DNA of 64,000 nt from JBHJHP01 sp042219855 (GTDB lineage: Bacteria; Bacteroidota; Bacteroidia; Bacteroidales; UBA5342), in the NCBI RefSeq assembly GCF_042219855.1, contig NZ_JBHJHP010000002.1, forward strand, positions 248,001-312,000. Reading direction: 5' to 3'. Positions 50,424-59,622 of this stretch are shown in pieces; within the stretch, counting starts at the first letter, position 1, and each line of letters begins with the position of its first letter. A program made the position numbers and the translations under genes. The notes below the pieces were generated by a model, which was not told the DNA's origin, ran no database searches, and worked only from the letters and a program-made list of their open reading frames with translations.

Positions 50424-51632
50424 ATGAGAAGAGTACAATCAAAATATCTGGCGAATCAGGAGGGCTTTTATGGCGAATTCGGGGGTGCATATATACCCGA
50501 AATGCTGCAACCCAATATCGACCAACTTATTGAAACCTATGAAAATGTAATATTTTCAGAAGCATTTCAGTCAGAGTTTGCAGAATTACAAAAGGATTAT
50601 GCAGGCAGACCAAGTCCGCTATATTACGCTAAAAATCTGAGCAGGAAATATAACACAAGGGTATATCTTAAAAGAGAAGATCTTAACCATACCGGCTCAC
50701 ATAAACTTAATAATACCATTGGTCAGATATTACTGGCGAGACACATGGGTAAAAACCGTATCATTGCAGAAACCGGTGCCGGTCAGCATGGTGTAGCTAC
50801 GGCTACAGTTTGTGCCTTAATGGGACTACAGTGCATAGTTTATATGGGTGAAACCGACATCAAACGTCAGGCGCCGAATGTTGCACGTATGAAAATGCTG
50901 GGCGCCGAAGTCAAAGCAGCAACCTGTGGAAATAAAACGCTTAAAGACGCTACCAATGAAGCAATACGTGACTGGATCAACAACCCGGAAGATACATATT
51001 ATCTCATTGGTTCCGTTGTAGGGCCACACCCCTATCCCGATATGGTTGCCTTGTTTCAGTCTGTAATCAGTGAAGAAATCCGGTGGCAACTAAAAGAAAA
51101 AACCGGCAGTGAAAAACCGGATCATGTCATCGCATGTGTAGGCGGTGGAAGTAATGCAGCCGGATCATTTTATCATTTTCTCAACGATACGGATGTCAAT
51201 CTTATTGCCGTAGAAGCTGCAGGACTTGGTATTGATTCCGGAGAAACTGCTGCAACCACAAAAACAGGAGAAACCGGCATTATACATGGAAGTAAAACAC
51301 TGCTGATGCAGAACGATGACGGACAAATTATTGAACCATATTCCATATCAGCCGGACTGGATTATCCCGGCATCGGTCCACTGCATTCACACCTTTTTAA
51401 AAGTGGAAGAGCCGAGTTTTTAAGTGCAACAGATCAGGATGCTCTGAATGCCGCCTTTACTTTAACTGAGATTGAAGGCATCATTCCTGCCCTGGAGTCT
51501 GCACACGCACTTGCAGCACTTGACCTAAAAAAGTTTGGCCCGGATGAAACAGTTGTAATAACAATTTCAGGCCGCGGAGACAAAGACATGGAAGCATATA
51601 TGGATGAAATGAAAAAAAGAAACCTCCTTTAA
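50424..51632 (+). CDS. trpB: Tryptophan synthase beta chain
   Basis: A 402-aa PLP enzyme that condenses indole with serine. Seen: GGAYIPEML near the start, the PLP lysine in LNHTGSHKLNNTIGQ, ETGAGQHGVATATVCALMG, the catalytic glutamate in that motif, CVGGGSNAAGSFYHF for the phosphate, and SAGLDYPGIGPLHS. This is the TrpB1 type that pairs with TrpA. It lies 9 bases before trpA. Confidence 0.97.
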   Translation: MRRVQSKYLANQEGFYGEFGGAYIPEMLQPNIDQLIETYENVIFSEAFQSEFAELQKDYAGRPSPLYYAKNLSRKYNTRVYLKREDLNHTGSHKLNNTIGQILLARHMGKNRIIAETGAGQHGVATATVCALMGLQCIVYMGETDIKRQAPNVARMKMLGAEVKAATCGNKTLKDATNEAIRDWINNPEDTYYLIGSVVGPHPYPDMVALFQSVISEEIRWQLKEKTGSEKPDHVIACVGGGSNAAGSFYHFLNDTDVNLIAVEAAGLGIDSGETAATTKTGETGIIHGSKTLLMQNDDGQIIEPYSISAGLDYPGIGPLHSHLFKSGRAEFLSATDQDALNAAFTLTEIEGIIPALESAHALAALDLKKFGPDETVVITISGRGDKDMEAYMDEMKKRNLL

Positions 51633-51641
51633 TTTGAAACA

Positions 51642-52412
51642 ATGAACAGAATTGATCAGCTTTTTCAGGAAAAGCAAAACAACATACTATCTGTATTTTT
51701 TACAGCCGGACATCCAAATCTGAACGATACTGCAAAGATCATCCGGGAACTGGAAACCTCAGGAGCGGATATGATTGAAATCGGAATGCCATTCAGTGAT
51801 CCACTGGCAGACGGTCCTGTAATTCAGAAAACCAGTGAGCAAGCCCTGAAAAACGGGATGAACCTGAATCTCCTTTTTGAGCAGCTAATGGAAATTCGTA
51901 AGTCAGTGAGCATTCCGCTGTTACTCATGGGTTACCTGAATCCGGTTTTCAAATATGGTCTTGAACGTTTTGCCAGAAAATGCTATGAAGCAGGCATTGA
52001 CGGACTCATTCTTCCTGATCTGCCGCTGAATGAATATCAAAGGGAGTTTCGAGCTCTTTTTCAAGAATATAATCTGCATAATATCTTTTTAATTACTCCG
52101 CAGACCAGTGATATCCGTATCCGGCAAATTGATGAAATATCCCGTGGATTCATATATATGGTTTCCTCTGCCTCAACAACAGGAACAAAATCGGGAATTA
52201 ACGACCAGCAAAATGCATATTTTAAACGTATTGCCGATCTAAACCTGAACACACCACGTCTGATAGGCTTTGGCATAAAAGACAAGAAAAGCTTTGAAAA
52301 TGCCTGTAGGTATGCCAATGGGGCGATCATCGGGAGTGCTTTTATCAAAGCCATGGAAGAGGAAGGGAGCCTTGAACAGAATATCAAAACATTTATAAAG
52401 AACATCGTGTAG
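51642..52412 (+). CDS. trpA: Tryptophan synthase alpha chain
   Basis: A 256-aa TIM-barrel lyase releasing indole to TrpB. Catalytic Glu is in MIEIGMPFSDP and Asp in LADGPVIQ. Also seen are LLMGYLNPVFKYG, GLILPDLPLNEY, FLITPQTSD and FIYMVSSASTTGTKSG. It ends the operon. A weak AGGTTT/AAACCT hairpin (52459-52474) lies downstream, without a U run. Confidence 0.96.
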   Translation: MNRIDQLFQEKQNNILSVFFTAGHPNLNDTAKIIRELETSGADMIEIGMPFSDPLADGPVIQKTSEQALKNGMNLNLLFEQLMEIRKSVSIPLLLMGYLNPVFKYGLERFARKCYEAGIDGLILPDLPLNEYQREFRALFQEYNLHNIFLITPQTSDIRIRQIDEISRGFIYMVSSASTTGTKSGINDQQNAYFKRIADLNLNTPRLIGFGIKDKKSFENACRYANGAIIGSAFIKAMEEEGSLEQNIKTFIKNIV

Positions 52413-53151
52413 AGCATCTGTTCATAAACATTTAACTCTTTTGTTGTTTGATACCTGAAGGTTTAAGCAAACCTGACCTTCCAAATACTAATCATGTCAA
52501 CTACCGGCTATTAGGGAAATTTAAATTTCTCTGCCTCCCTACCTACAACTTAGAATTATAACTTAACACGCTAATATTGCGATTATTAAAACATGTAAAA
52601 TTGAATTAAAGTAAAATTTTACCAATACAACTCTAAATTATATAGACACACATAACCATCTATTTTACTGGCATTTACAAATATTACAATTTAGCTTTAT
52701 TAGAAATTAATTCTTAAATTCTAAAATAAACATGGTATATAATTCTTATTTAAACCACATTTAAACTACATATTTGCTTTTCTATATATGTAACATATTT
52801 AATATAATGCATCTGAAACAGTTTATTAATATTGTATTATTGCACTGTTATACTGTTATTTAAAATCATGACAATGGGTATTTTCCCTACTATGAATTTT
52901 TCACTGATTTCAGTAGTATCACCAATTGATTGACGAACTGTTGTACTCTAAATTTGTTTTTAGAATTAATGCTAATCTACGATTGCAGTCACGGGGCTTG
53001 ACTCAATTGTAAATCAAACTGTTTGGCTCCCATAAATTATTTTGTCAGAATAAAAGAACGAAAATGTGACTGACAGTAGGCTTGCCTGTGTCTTTTCATG
53101 AAATTTCAGGCTTAAAATCAACAAAAAACCTCTTACAATAAAGATAATAAC
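52413..53151. other. AT-rich 739-base spacer between trp and exopolysaccharide genes
   Basis: No convincing gene, tRNA or structured RNA is seen. Only frames of about 20 codons exist. Composition becomes strongly AT-rich from about 52.5 kb. The right part contains a candidate promoter (52925-52956) for the HTH gene and a leader of nearly 190 bases. No JUMPstart-like element or antiterminator gene of the UpxY type was found. Confidence 0.65.
52925..52956 (+). promoter_or_regulatory. Candidate promoter for the OrfA-like gene
   Basis: ATTG (52925-52928, one mismatch to TTTG), 20 bases, then TAAATTTG (52949-52956), a full -7 consensus. It would give a 5' leader of about 190 bases. Confidence 0.5.
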
Positions 53152-53418
53152 ATGAATAAACCAAAATTTCCTCAGTCAAAGATTAAAAAGATCCTGCGTG
53201 AACACGAGGTCGGTTTATCTGTCCAGGAGATCCTTAAAAAGTATAACATCAGCATGGCTACTTTTTACAACTGGAAAAAGAAATATGAAGGTCTGAATCT
53301 GGCTGAAAGTTGCAGAATACTGGAACTGGAAGAAGAAAATGACAGACTTAAACGCATGTTTGCAGAACTGAGTCTGGAAAATATGACTTTACGTAAAAAA
53401 CTGGAGAAGTTGTCATAA
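53152..53418 (+). CDS. Solitary IS3/IS911 OrfA-like helix-turn-helix protein with coiled coil
   Basis: An 88-aa protein. Residues 1-48 form a transposase-8/HTH_Tnp_1 type domain (FPQSKIKKILREHEVGLSVQ, EILKKYNISMATFYNWKKKY). Residues 55-86 are a leucine-zipper-like helix (RILELEEENDRLKRMFAELS). This is the OrfA half of an IS3-family transposase. There is no OrfB frame, no terminal inverted repeat and no A6G-type slippery context leading into another frame. It is intact, so either a remnant or a domesticated DNA-binding protein at the head of the exopolysaccharide cluster. Confidence 0.8.
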   Translation: MNKPKFPQSKIKKILREHEVGLSVQEILKKYNISMATFYNWKKKYEGLNLAESCRILELEEENDRLKRMFAELSLENMTLRKKLEKLS

Positions 53419-53486
53419 TTTAAATCAACTATGGCAATCTGTTTTAAACGCATTAATTGTCAAATTGTTAATAACCAACTCAAGTG

Positions 53487-53516
53487 ATTGTTATTTATAA
53501 TAAAATGCTAAATTTG
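53487..53516 (+). promoter_or_regulatory. Promoter of the exopolysaccharide operon
   Basis: ATTG (53487-53490), 18 bases, then the full -7 consensus TAAATTTG (53509-53516). It lies between the HTH gene and the sugar transferase gene, which starts 88 bases downstream, so the cluster can be transcribed independently of the HTH gene. Confidence 0.65.
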
Positions 53517-53604
53517 CGAATGACCCCTTACGTTAGTTTAAAAACTGACAGATCTTACTGTTTTAATATCCTTAATCCTCAATATAACTTAAAATATTGT
53601 CATC

Positions 53605-55005
53605 ATGATTAAAGAACGTGAACCCATACTGGAAAAAACCAGCGTCTTTATTCAGGTTCTGATAACGGTCGCAACTTTTATCGCTGCACACTGGCTTTCT
53701 GATAAGTTTATTCGTCCTCTGCCTAAAGATGTTACGGACTACCAATATCTTACTATATTGGTTATTCTCGTTTGGTTTATTATTCTTGATCAGTTTGGTC
53801 TTGGAAAAATCCTTCGTTTTAAAATGTATTCAACACTGTTCCTTGAATACTTTACAGCCTTAATGGTAGCAAACTTAATACTGTATACAGCCATAGTTCT
53901 TTTACATTTTGAAACAATTTCAAGAGGAGTTCTTGGAATTTTTGCATTAATAAACTTACTATCCCTCTTTACCTTCAAGTTTTTTCTTTATTCAACTATG
54001 AAATTTTTCAGAAGAAGAGGTTATAATACCAGATTAGTTTTGTTAATCGCTGATGAACATTCCGATTACTTTATAGAAAGATTAATGCATATTCCTGACT
54101 GGGGATATAAAGTTTACGGAATTATGACTGAAGATTCAGAGATTATAAGAAAATATAAGAAAGACTGTAAAATATATATCCCAAAATCGGATCTCTCAGA
54201 AATCATAGATAATGTTGCCATTGAAGAAGTTATTTACTGTAAAAGTTATTTTGATCAGAACGAAATTCAAAATTATATTTATACCTGTGCGGAGGTGGGT
54301 GTAATTTTCAGAATGCAATCCCAACTTTTGAGTTTTGTAAAGATGCAGTCAAAAGTATCTTATTTAAGTCAGATGCCATTTTTAACGTTTAGAAATACGC
54401 CTGATAATTATCTGGCACTAAAAGTAAAGGCCTTAAGTGATATAATAATTTCAGGTCTGGTGTTAATTCTTGTGTCACCATTATTGTTGATCATTAGCGC
54501 TTTAATCAAGCTGGATGGAGGACCGGTATTCTTTAAGCAAAAAAGAATGGGCTTACATGGAAGACATTTTAACTGCCTTAAGTTCAGAACCATGGTGACG
54601 AATGCCGAAGAGCTGAAGGCAAAATTGATGCACATGAACGAGCAGGAAGGTCCTGTTTTTAAAATTAAAAATGATCCCAGAATTACCAGAATTGGACAGT
54701 TTTTACGGAAAACATCCCTTGATGAACTTCCTCAATTTATTAATGTTTTACGGGGAGATATGTCTATAGTAGGACCAAGACCACCAATCCCATCAGAAGT
54801 GAAACAGTATGAAAGATGGCAGTCAAGGCGTTTAAGTATGAAACCGGGTATCACCTGTATCTGGCAGGTTTCAGGTCGAAATAATATACCTTTCCATGAA
54901 TGGATGAAGATGGATATGCAGTATATAGATAACTGGTCTCTAAAACTAGATTTCATTATTCTTCTTAAAACCGTAAAGGTTGTATTAACCGGAGATGGAC
55001 AGTAG
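53605..55005 (+). CDS. Undecaprenyl-phosphate sugar phosphotransferase (initiating enzyme)
   Basis: A 466-aa polyisoprenyl-phosphate hexose-1-phosphate transferase (WcaJ/WbaP type). It starts the repeat unit by placing a sugar phosphate on undecaprenyl phosphate. The N-terminal part has four or five membrane helices (about 15-130) and a CoA-binding-like Rossmann segment (about 145-240). The C-terminal catalytic domain (about 275-466) has GGPVFFKQKRMG, FNCLKFRTM, DPRITRIGQFLRKTSLDELPQ (Asp-Glu pair), GDMSIVGPRPP and KPGITCIWQVSGRN. Sugar specificity is not readable. First gene behind the promoter at 53487. Confidence 0.93.
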   Translation: MIKEREPILEKTSVFIQVLITVATFIAAHWLSDKFIRPLPKDVTDYQYLTILVILVWFIILDQFGLGKILRFKMYSTLFLEYFTALMVANLILYTAIVLLHFETISRGVLGIFALINLLSLFTFKFFLYSTMKFFRRRGYNTRLVLLIADEHSDYFIERLMHIPDWGYKVYGIMTEDSEIIRKYKKDCKIYIPKSDLSEIIDNVAIEEVIYCKSYFDQNEIQNYIYTCAEVGVIFRMQSQLLSFVKMQSKVSYLSQMPFLTFRNTPDNYLALKVKALSDIIISGLVLILVSPLLLIISALIKLDGGPVFFKQKRMGLHGRHFNCLKFRTMVTNAEELKAKLMHMNEQEGPVFKIKNDPRITRIGQFLRKTSLDELPQFINVLRGDMSIVGPRPPIPSEVKQYERWQSRRLSMKPGITCIWQVSGRNNIPFHEWMKMDMQYIDNWSLKLDFIILLKTVKVVLTGDGQ

Positions 55006-55034
55006 ATTTAATTAATAATTAATTATATACCGAG

Positions 55035-55838
55035 ATGAAAAGATTCATAAAATTACCTCTTTTAAGTGCCTTATTTATTCTTTTATTTTCATGCAGATCA
55101 ACTAAGGATATTACGTTTTTTCAAAAGCTATCTAATGAAGAATATGAAATCTTATCAAATTCTGATGCCGTATATGATTACAAAATTCGTCCGTTAGACA
55201 ATATTTATGTTAGTATTAAAACGTTAGATCCTGAAGTTAATCAACTTTTTAGTCCTTCCGGACAAGTTGGTGGTTATATGACCGGAACCCAACAAATGTA
55301 CGGTGACCTTGTATCACAGTTTATTAATGGGTATCAGGTTGATTCAGCAGGTACTATAGTACTTCCAATCTTAGGAGACATTAAAGTTTCTGGACTGTCA
55401 ATTGATGAAATCAAACAAAAAGTTCAGAAAATATCACTTGAGTATCTGAAAGAACCTATAGTAAGTGTTAAACTACTAAGTTTTAGAATTACTATTAACG
55501 GAGAGGTCAAAAACCCTGGAATCTATTATAATTATCAAGGGAAAATTAATATAATTGATGCAATCAGCCAAGCAGGAGGTATTACTGATAATGCATCCTT
55601 AAGTAATGTTTGCGTCTTTAGAAAATCAAATAATAGTGTGCGAACATATATCCTTGATCTTACCAATAAAAACGTATTAAAATCAGATGCATATTATCTA
55701 TTTCCATCTGATGAAATCTATATTAAGCCCGGGCTAAACAAAAAGATTGATTTAAACCTTCAAACATATTCACTTTTTATAACTACAATCACAACACTTT
55801 TAGGTTTACAAATCCTTTACCAACCGACAAGATTCTAA
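55035..55838 (+). CDS. Wza-like polysaccharide export lipoprotein
   Basis: A 267-aa outer membrane export protein of the OPX family. The signal peptide ends LLFSC (Cys20). The PES domain lies at about 48-145 (YDYKIRPLDNIYVSIKTLDP, SAGTIVLPILGDIKVSGLS). One SLBB domain follows at about 150-230 (ITINGEVKNPGIYYNYQGKI, DAISQAGGITDNA). A short C-terminal hydrophobic segment (LFITTITTLLGLQILY) may be the single membrane helix of this class. It directly precedes the Wzc-like gene, as in most Wza/Wzc systems. Confidence 0.92.
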   Translation: MKRFIKLPLLSALFILLFSCRSTKDITFFQKLSNEEYEILSNSDAVYDYKIRPLDNIYVSIKTLDPEVNQLFSPSGQVGGYMTGTQQMYGDLVSQFINGYQVDSAGTIVLPILGDIKVSGLSIDEIKQKVQKISLEYLKEPIVSVKLLSFRITINGEVKNPGIYYNYQGKINIIDAISQAGGITDNASLSNVCVFRKSNNSVRTYILDLTNKNVLKSDAYYLFPSDEIYIKPGLNKKIDLNLQTYSLFITTITTLLGLQILYQPTRF

Positions 55839-55883
55839 TTGTCTGATGGTTACTCCCATTTTAAAATAACTAAAAATACAAGA

Positions 55884-58196
55884 ATGACAACTACATTAAG
55901 CACTAAACAAACAAACCAAAATTCGACAAATATTAGTCGGTATTTACGCAACTGGCCCTGGTTTTTCATTTTAGTTATGTTAGGAGCTGCAACAGGATTA
56001 TTCTTATATAAGATTACTCCAACTGAGTTTCAGGTAGAAAGCAAAATTCTCATTAAAAGTGATAACAACCCATTAAACTCGAATATCACTATGGAGAATA
56101 TCATCGGGAAACAAAGCTCTAATATGTCTAATCAAATTGAAGTTTTACAATCATTCACTAATTACAGAAAAGCAATAGCAAATTTAAACTGGACTACAGA
56201 TTGGGAGAAAAAAGGTACCCTCTTAAATACAAAAATGTACAAAGATGTGCCTTTTGATGTCATAATTCCAATTGATGCACAAAATATTTATAACATTGAT
56301 TTAAATTTGGAAGTACTAGATACTGAAAAGTATATATTAAGTGTAAAGGATAAAGGATATTTTAGAGGTGAAAAGACAAAAATTTCTTTTACTCAAAATG
56401 GTGAATTTGGGAAACCATTTATAAATGATTACTTTAATTTTATTTTATATAATAATACAAAAACCAGTTCTGGAGAGTATATATTTAATTTTAATAATCT
56501 TGATCAGCTGGCTAGAAGTTATTTACGAAGAGTGGAAGTAGAAATACCGAACCTAAATTCTGAGGTAATAAAACTTCAGGTAATTGGAAATATACCCCAG
56601 AAAGAATCAGATTTTTTAAATGAACTAAACAATGTATTTATTACTCTTGGTATTGAAGAGCAGGCAAAAAAATCTGAAAACTCAGTCAGTTTTATAAATG
56701 AACAACTAAATAAAGTCAAAGATTCTCTCTCAAAATCAGAAGAAATATTTAGTGATTATCGTCAGAAAAACAAAGTTATGGACCTAAGCCAGGAAGCTAA
56801 CTTAATTTATCAAAAACTTGAAGATATTGAGAGTGAAAAACATGAAACAAGCTTAAAATTAAATTATTATGAGAATTTAAAAAAATATCTCAATGATTCT
56901 GAACGAATTAAACAAATAAGTTCACCCTCTATTGCAGGTATTGCAGATGACAACCTGAATTCTCTTCTTCAGAGATTAATGCAACTTTATAGTAGAAGAG
57001 AAGTATTATCATTTAGTGTAAAAGAAAACACTCCAAGTTATATCCTTTTGAATAAAGAAATCGACATAACGATAAATTCATTAGATGAAAATCTTAAAAA
57101 CTTAATATCCAATACGAAGTCTGAAATTGTCGCAATTGATAGGCGATATAGTGAAATTCAGTCAAGGCTCGAGACGCTACCACAGACAGAAAAGGAATTA
57201 ATAGGAATGCAGAGGAATTTTGAACTCAATAACAACATGTATAATTATTTGCTAAAGAAAAAGGCCGAGGCAGAATTATCTCAAGCTTCAACAACTCCCC
57301 TTGTACAGATAATTGATCCGGCATTACCACAGGCAAGTGAAGTAGTTGGTCCAAGTTTACTTAAAAATTTAGTAATATATATTGCGATAGGTTTCTTAAT
57401 TCCTTTTTTATTCATTTTTATTTCAGAAAATCTAAATAATAAAATTTTATCGAGAGAGGAAGTTGAAACAAGAACTGAAATATCGGTTATTGATGGTATT
57501 ATTAGTTCAAAGATAACTAATGAGCTACCAATACTTGAAAATCCAAGATCTGGTGTTACTGAATCCTTTAGATCATTGAGATTCAGCATTAAAAATTTCT
57601 TAGGCCATCCTGATAGAATGGTCGTTTCAGTTAATTCAATGTTACCAGGTGAAGGTAAAACCTTTATTTCATCCAACCTTGCTATCATATTTGCGATGAA
57701 TAACAAAAAAGTACTTTTGATCGGTGCTGATATCAGAAAACCAAAACTCGAAAATTTATTCTTTAAAAATGATATTGATGAAGGTTTATCCGATTATTTA
57801 ACCGGTAATGTTTCAATCTCAAAAATAATTTATAAAACCAAAGTTGAAAACATGGATTTAATACCAGCAGGTAAAGTACCAGAAAAACCTACTGAACTTC
57901 TCGAAAACGGTATGCTTGAAGATTTGATTGACCATTGTAAAGAATTATATGATGTGATTATTCTAGATAATGCACCTATTTCATTAGTTTCTGATGCACT
58001 AACAACCAGTCTTTATGCTGATTTAAACCTCTTTGTTTTAAGAATTAAGAACAGTAAAAGGAAATTAATACGAAAAATTGAAGAAGTTGTTGAGAGTAAT
58101 AAAATTAAAAACGCAGGAATCATAATAAACGATTTACCTGTAAACGAATATTCCAAATCCTACATAAAAAAAGGATATGGTGAATATGTTTCCTAA
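55884..58196 (+). CDS. Wzc-like chain-length regulator and tyrosine autokinase
   Basis: A 770-aa inner membrane co-polymerase. A Wzz domain lies between two membrane helices (about 25-45 and 490-510) with a long coiled-coil periplasmic part. The cytoplasmic BY-kinase has Walker A PGEGKTFISSNLAI near residue 590, Walker A' VLLIGADIRKPK, and Walker B DVIILDNAP. The C-terminal tail has four tyrosines (EYSKSYIKKGYGEYVS), fit for cyclic autophosphorylation. ATG 55884 is chosen; the frame opens at TTG 55839 directly behind the Wza-like stop. Controls polymer length and export with the Wza-like protein. Confidence 0.93.
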   Translation: MTTTLSTKQTNQNSTNISRYLRNWPWFFILVMLGAATGLFLYKITPTEFQVESKILIKSDNNPLNSNITMENIIGKQSSNMSNQIEVLQSFTNYRKAIANLNWTTDWEKKGTLLNTKMYKDVPFDVIIPIDAQNIYNIDLNLEVLDTEKYILSVKDKGYFRGEKTKISFTQNGEFGKPFINDYFNFILYNNTKTSSGEYIFNFNNLDQLARSYLRRVEVEIPNLNSEVIKLQVIGNIPQKESDFLNELNNVFITLGIEEQAKKSENSVSFINEQLNKVKDSLSKSEEIFSDYRQKNKVMDLSQEANLIYQKLEDIESEKHETSLKLNYYENLKKYLNDSERIKQISSPSIAGIADDNLNSLLQRLMQLYSRREVLSFSVKENTPSYILLNKEIDITINSLDENLKNLISNTKSEIVAIDRRYSEIQSRLETLPQTEKELIGMQRNFELNNNMYNYLLKKKAEAELSQASTTPLVQIIDPALPQASEVVGPSLLKNLVIYIAIGFLIPFLFIFISENLNNKILSREEVETRTEISVIDGIISSKITNELPILENPRSGVTESFRSLRFSIKNFLGHPDRMVVSVNSMLPGEGKTFISSNLAIIFAMNNKKVLLIGADIRKPKLENLFFKNDIDEGLSDYLTGNVSISKIIYKTKVENMDLIPAGKVPEKPTELLENGMLEDLIDHCKELYDVIILDNAPISLVSDALTTSLYADLNLFVLRIKNSKRKLIRKIEEVVESNKIKNAGIIINDLPVNEYSKSYIKKGYGEYVS

Positions 58197-58238
58197 ATTA
58201 CATTTTTATTAACATTTTGCAATTAGTATTTAAATAAC

Positions 58239-59615
58239 ATGTTTGTCATATCCAAATCTCTGAAATTTGTAGATAAATACTTAAATCAGGGCCACGAGAG
58301 AAGCATAAAAGCTAAAAAAAATATTATTGGTTCTCTCCTTATAAAAGGTGTAAGCATTATTATCAGCCTTTTAATGGTACCAATTGTCATTAATTACATT
58401 AATCCTACAAAATATGGTATCTGGTTAACCGTAAGTTCGATAGTTGGATGGTTTAGCTTTTTTGATATTGGTCTAACCCAAGGTTTACGTAACAAATTTG
58501 CGGAAGCTATAGCGCATAATGATTCCCAAAAGGCTAAAATCTATGTCAGTACGACATATGCGGTATTAGGTATTGTATTTTCTTCAGTCTGGCTCATTTT
58601 TATATTTGTAAATCAGTTCTTAGACTGGACTAGAATTCTCAATGTTGATGCAACCCTAAGAAGTGAAGTCACCATACTGGCCATAATTGTATTCACATAC
58701 TTTTGTATCAGTTTTATTCTAAGAATAGTCTCAACCATAATCACAGCCAATCAGGAACCGGCAAAAGCCTCATTAATAACAGTCTTGGGACATGGTATAA
58801 GCCTACTAATTGTCTTGATTCTTACGCACATAACGCAAGGCTCACTGGTAAAACTTGGTTTAGCTTTGTGCTTATCCCCAATTGTAGTACTGGTTTTGGC
58901 AAATCTTTATTTTTTCAGAAAAGATTTAAACCTTTATCGTCCAAGCTTCCGATATGTTAATTTTAAATATGGGAAAGAGCTTTTTAATTTGGGGGTAAAA
59001 TTCTTTGTTATTCAATTAGCTGGAATTATTCAATTTCAGACAGCAAACATAATTATAGCACAGTATTATGGACCATCTGAAGTCACTTCATACAATATTG
59101 TCTATAAATATTTTAGCGTCTTAAATATGCTGTTTACAATATTTCTGGCTCCATTTTGGTCAGCATCAACAGAAGCCTTTCTAAAAAAAGATATTGCCTG
59201 GATTAGAAACAGTATGAAAAAATACAATCATCTGAATATTATTTTAGCCATAGTTGGTATTTTAATGCTTATATTCTCACAAACCATTTACAAACTATGG
59301 CTTGGTGATGGGACGGTAAATATTAGCTTTACTCTTACTCTTTGGGGAATGTTATATTTTAATGTATTAGTTTTTGGTGGTAAATATGTGAATTTTCTAA
59401 ATGGTATAAATGCATTAAAACTACAGTTTGTTTCAAGTATTCTAAGTCCAATAATCTATATAATAGTAGCCCTTTTTATGATCAATTACTTAAATAATGG
59501 AGTGCAATCACTGTATATTGCTGCAATAATAGCTAATTTCAATGCAATACTATTAGCCCCATTTCAATATTATATGATAATTATTAAGAAGAAAAGAGGA
59601 ATCTGGTTAAAATAA
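58239..59615 (+). CDS. Wzx-type oligosaccharide flippase
   Basis: A 458-aa polytopic protein with 12-14 predicted helices, MOP superfamily. The N-terminal part shows KNIIGSLLIKGVSIIISLLM, PTKYGIWLTVSSIVGWFSFF and DIGLTQGLRNKFAEA, typical of Wzx-like polysaccharide transporters. It would move lipid-linked repeat units to the periplasmic face. Neighbours on both sides are polymer assembly genes. Length is normal. Confidence 0.9.
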   Translation: MFVISKSLKFVDKYLNQGHERSIKAKKNIIGSLLIKGVSIIISLLMVPIVINYINPTKYGIWLTVSSIVGWFSFFDIGLTQGLRNKFAEAIAHNDSQKAKIYVSTTYAVLGIVFSSVWLIFIFVNQFLDWTRILNVDATLRSEVTILAIIVFTYFCISFILRIVSTIITANQEPAKASLITVLGHGISLLIVLILTHITQGSLVKLGLALCLSPIVVLVLANLYFFRKDLNLYRPSFRYVNFKYGKELFNLGVKFFVIQLAGIIQFQTANIIIAQYYGPSEVTSYNIVYKYFSVLNMLFTIFLAPFWSASTEAFLKKDIAWIRNSMKKYNHLNIILAIVGILMLIFSQTIYKLWLGDGTVNISFTLTLWGMLYFNVLVFGGKYVNFLNGINALKLQFVSSILSPIIYIIVALFMINYLNNGVQSLYIAAIIANFNAILLAPFQYYMIIIKKKRGIWLK

Positions 59616-59622
59616 ATTATAC

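Noticed and set aside
52807..52947. Tiny frames of about 18-21 codons before the exopolysaccharide genes, considered as leader peptides
   Set aside because: No run of a regulatory codon, no terminator behind them and no promoter directly in front.
53152..53418. Complete IS3-family insertion sequence
   Set aside because: No OrfB frame follows, no terminal inverted repeats or target duplication were seen, and the next gene is a sugar transferase.
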